Of a DNA stretch of 6,936 bases, positions 5,569 through 6,936 are shown piece by piece. The notes under the pieces are model-generated. The model had not been told where the DNA came from. It did no database searches and saw nothing but the letters and a program-made list of their open reading frames with translations. Source of the DNA: Frankiales bacterium (GTDB lineage Bacteria > Actinomycetota > Actinomycetes > Mycobacteriales > Jatrophihabitantaceae); the NCBI GenBank assembly GCA_025963265.1, contig JAOPUY010000255.1, positions 1-6,936 of the forward strand, written 5' to 3'. The number at the start of each line of letters is the position of its first letter. Positions within the stretch are counted from its first letter, which is position 1. The position numbers and the translations under genes were made by a program.

Positions 5569-6195
5569 TCACGCCGCGCCGATCAGGCCGTGCGCGAGCG
5601 CGAACAGCACGAGCTCGGCGCGGGTCTCGAGGCCGAGCTTTCGCATGATGTTGGCGCGATGCGAGTCGACTGTTCGTACCGAGACGTAAAGCCTCTTGCC
5701 GATTTCCTGATTGGTGTAGCCCAGCGCAAGAAGGTGAAGCACGTCGCGCTCTCGCTCAGAGAGCGCGAGGAGCTCCGGGGATGAGTCATCGACGACGAGT
5801 CGCGCGCCGAGGTCAGGCTCAACGTAGTGCTCACCGTCCGCGACGCGTCGGATTGCGTCGATCAGCTCCGTGGCCGAGGACCGCTTCGGCACGTAGCCGC
5901 TCGCCCCGGCGCCGATCGCCTGCCGGACGGACGTCGGTTTGGTCTGGGAGGAGACGACGAGAACCTTCATCTCCGGCCTTGCTGTCACGAGCTCGGGGAT
6001 GGCCGCGTAGCCGCCCTTGCGTGGGAGGACCAGGTCGAGCAGCACCACATCGGGCTGCAATTCACGGGTCTTGGCGATGGCCTGCTCGGCTGTTCCGGCT
6101 TCGCCGACCGTCGTGATGCCGTCCTCGCGATCGAGCCGTGCGCGCAGCGATGACCGGAACAGCGCATGGTCGTCGACGAGCAGGACGCTGATCAT
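5569..6195 (-). CDS. NarL/FixJ-family response regulator (REC + LuxR-type HTH)
   Basis: 208 residues with two standard domains. The receiver domain (about 1-120) has the acidic pair Asp8-Asp9 in VLLVDDHALFR, the phosphoacceptor Asp54 in VVLLDLVLP, the switch serine near 82-83 in VLVVSSQ, and Lys104 in GYVPKRSS. The output domain (about 142-205) is a LuxR/GerE helix-turn-helix: LSERERDVLHLLALGYTNQEI (145-165), then LYVSVRTVDSHRANIMRKLG (169-188), the DNA-recognition segment. All key residues are present, so it should be phosphorylated by a partner kinase, dimerise and bind DNA. The ATG at 6195 is chosen because the receiver fold begins at once and GGAG lies 7 nt upstream; longer open frame upstream lies in the kinase gene. 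The start overlaps the kinase stop by 4 bp (ATGA), so the two are very likely coupled. Its targets are unknown; autoregulation through the repeats at 6842-6897 is possible. Confidence 0.96.
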   Translation of the reverse strand: MISVLLVDDHALFRSSLRARLDREDGITTVGEAGTAEQAIAKTRELQPDVVLLDLVLPRKGGYAAIPELVTARPEMKVLVVSSQTKPTSVRQAIGAGASGYVPKRSSATELIDAIRRVADGEHYVEPDLGARLVVDDSSPELLALSERERDVLHLLALGYTNQEIGKRLYVSVRTVDSHRANIMRKLGLETRAELVLFALAHGLIGAA

Positions 6196-6821
6196 CGGTC
6201 GGCTCCGGAGACCGAGACCACGGCGCGGGTTCCAGCTCCCGGCCGCGGCCTGAGCTCGATCACGCCGGCAAATCGCGCGACGAGGCGACGGCACAAGGCG
6301 AGCCCCAGCTGATCGCCAGTCGCGTAACCGTGCTGCGAGTCGAGCCCGACGCCGTCGTCGTCGACAACCAGCTGGCACCGCTCGCCGCAGGACAGGGTCG
6401 AGATATAGATGGTGTCCGCGCCCGCGGCGATCGCGTTCGCCAGCAGATTGCGCAGCACGAGGCCTAGCGCGGCTCGGGGCAGCGGAAACGCGCCGGCGGC
6501 GCTGGTGATGACGTTGGCCTCGGTCCTTCCGAGATCGGGAAGGATCTCTCGCACGACGTCGGCTACGGCGACCGCTGCGACCTCGCCGTCGGCCTGACTG
6601 GCTCGAACCGCTTCAAGGATCGTGTCCACGAGTTCCAGAGCTCGCATCAGCCCGGCCCTGGGCTCGTCATGGAGCAGAGCGTGCAGCAATGCCGATTTCA
6701 CCTCGTGCGCGATGAGTCCAGTGAGATCCTCAAGTGCCTCGTTCTCGCGAGCTAGCCGGGCCGCGTGCTCCGCGAGCCGTTCTGCGGTCGCATTGGCGCC
6801 CCTGACGCTGATCATGTTCAT
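6192..6821 (-). CDS. Short soluble histidine kinase without an input domain
   Basis: 209 residues containing little more than a kinase core. Residues 12-35 form a charged helix with heptad-like spacing (ERLAEHAARLARENEALEDL), probably a coiled coil. The H-box is LIAHEVKSALLHALL (36-50), with His39 as the likely phosphorylation site followed by Glu40. The HATPase part shows the N-box VLRNLLANAIAAGAD (122-136, Asn129 the likely Mg-coordinating residue), the G1 box VVDDDGVGLD (152-161) and a reduced G2 region GDQLGLALCRRL (169-180). There is no transmembrane helix, PAS, GAF or HAMP domain, so any signal must be cytoplasmic or delivered by a partner. It uses an AHE-type H-box, yet its genetic partner is a NarL-type regulator; such regulators more often pair with HisKA_3 kinases. 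The proline usual after the H-box (HELKTPL type) is replaced by alanine. The ATG at 6821 has AAGGAG 7 nt upstream; an alternative ATG at 6815 is less well placed. Confidence 0.9.
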   Translation of the reverse strand: MNMISVRGANATAERLAEHAARLARENEALEDLTGLIAHEVKSALLHALLHDEPRAGLMRALELVDTILEAVRASQADGEVAAVAVADVVREILPDLGRTEANVITSAAGAFPLPRAALGLVLRNLLANAIAAGADTIYISTLSCGERCQLVVDDDGVGLDSQHGYATGDQLGLALCRRLVARFAGVIELRPRPGAGTRAVVSVSGADR

Positions 6822-6828
6822 GCCTGCA

Positions 6829-6834
6829 CTCCTT
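6829..6834 (-). promoter_or_regulatory. Ribosome binding site of the histidine kinase
   Basis: AAGGAG on the - strand, 7 nt before the ATG at 6821. It is the best Shine-Dalgarno match in the window and decides between the ATGs at 6821 and 6815. Confidence 0.8.
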
Positions 6835-6841
6835 GTGTGCC

Positions 6842-6897
6842 GATCCCTGCGGATCCCTGCGGATGCCTACAGATCCCTGTAGAGGCCTGCGGAGCCG
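6842..6897. repeat. 10-bp tandem repeat array upstream of the two-component operon
   Basis: Five head-to-tail units with a strict 10-bp period, plus a partial sixth. Units 1 and 2 (6842-6851, 6852-6861) are identical GATCCCTGCG. Unit 3 (6862-6871) is GATGCCTACA, unit 4 (6872-6881) is GATCCCTGTA, unit 5 (6882-6891) is GAGGCCTGCG, and a remnant begins at 6892. The period is not a multiple of three, which argues against a coding repeat. The array starts 21 bp upstream of the kinase start codon, in its promoter or leader region. With one unit per helical turn it could align several protein-binding sites on one DNA face. No clear -35/-10 pair is visible around it. Confidence 0.85.
6867..6882. promoter_or_regulatory. 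Perfect inverted repeat inside the repeat array
   Basis: CTACAG (6867-6872) and CTGTAG (6877-6882) are exact complements around a 4-nt centre. The dyad spans repeat units 3 and 4 and exists only because both differ from the consensus. It could be a dimer-binding operator, or a small hairpin in the kinase mRNA leader if transcription starts further upstream. Confidence 0.4.
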
Positions 6898-6936
6898 GCG
6901 GCTGACATCGGTCGGGCCGAAGGCGGGATCAACGGT

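Noticed and set aside
6904..6932. Possible - strand sigma-70 promoter upstream of the repeat array (TTGATC as -35)
   Set aside because: At 17 or 18 bp spacing the -10 positions read GATGTC or ATGTCA, which match the consensus poorly.
6867..6936. Tail of a further - strand gene entering from the right edge, ending at TAG 6869-6867
   Set aside because: Only about 23 codons would be visible, ending inside the tandem repeats. One other - strand frame is also open here, so neither can be preferred without sequence to the right.

Overview
High-GC bacterial DNA with dense, partly overlapping genes, GTG and ATG starts, purine-rich ribosome binding sites and protein families typical of Actinomycetota (TetR regulator, 14-helix DHA2 exporter, HSL-type esterase, NarL-type response regulator). 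The genus cannot be told from the sequence. The small protein at 5318-5542 resembles, from memory only, proteins often seen in Thermoleophilia and related actinobacteria. Almost the whole window is coding.

Region 1 (1-4354) is an efflux and detoxification-like locus. The C-terminal part of a TetR-family regulator runs in from the left edge on the + strand and ends at 394. Facing it, on the - strand, is a tight four-gene operon read from 4354 down to 361: a metallo-beta-lactamase-fold hydrolase, an NADPH-dependent FMN reductase (4-bp GTGA overlap), a DHA2 major facilitator exporter (17-bp overlap) and an HSL-family alpha/beta hydrolase (22-bp gap). The last gene overlaps the TetR gene tail-to-tail by 34 bp. 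The set (two hydrolases, one reductase, one exporter and a small-molecule-sensing regulator) suggests handling of a toxic or signalling compound. The substrate is not readable from the sequence.

Region 2 (4355-4658) is the only gene-free gap of about 300 bp. It separates the - strand operon from a divergently read isochorismatase-family (YcaC-like) hydrolase at 4659-5273. It holds a perfect 6-8-6 inverted repeat close to the operon's first start codon, a perfect 10-bp tandem duplication, a very GC-rich stretch, and two mutually exclusive hairpins just before the isochorismatase start, one of which covers its ribosome binding site.

Region 3 (5276-6936) is a second - strand operon: a short soluble histidine kinase without a sensor domain, a NarL/FixJ response regulator (4-bp ATGA overlap) and a 74-residue protein of unknown function (26-bp gap). 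Upstream of the kinase are about five copies of a 10-bp tandem repeat, two of which have diverged into a perfect inverted repeat. This leader array and the small protein tied to a sensorless two-component pair are the least explained parts of the window.
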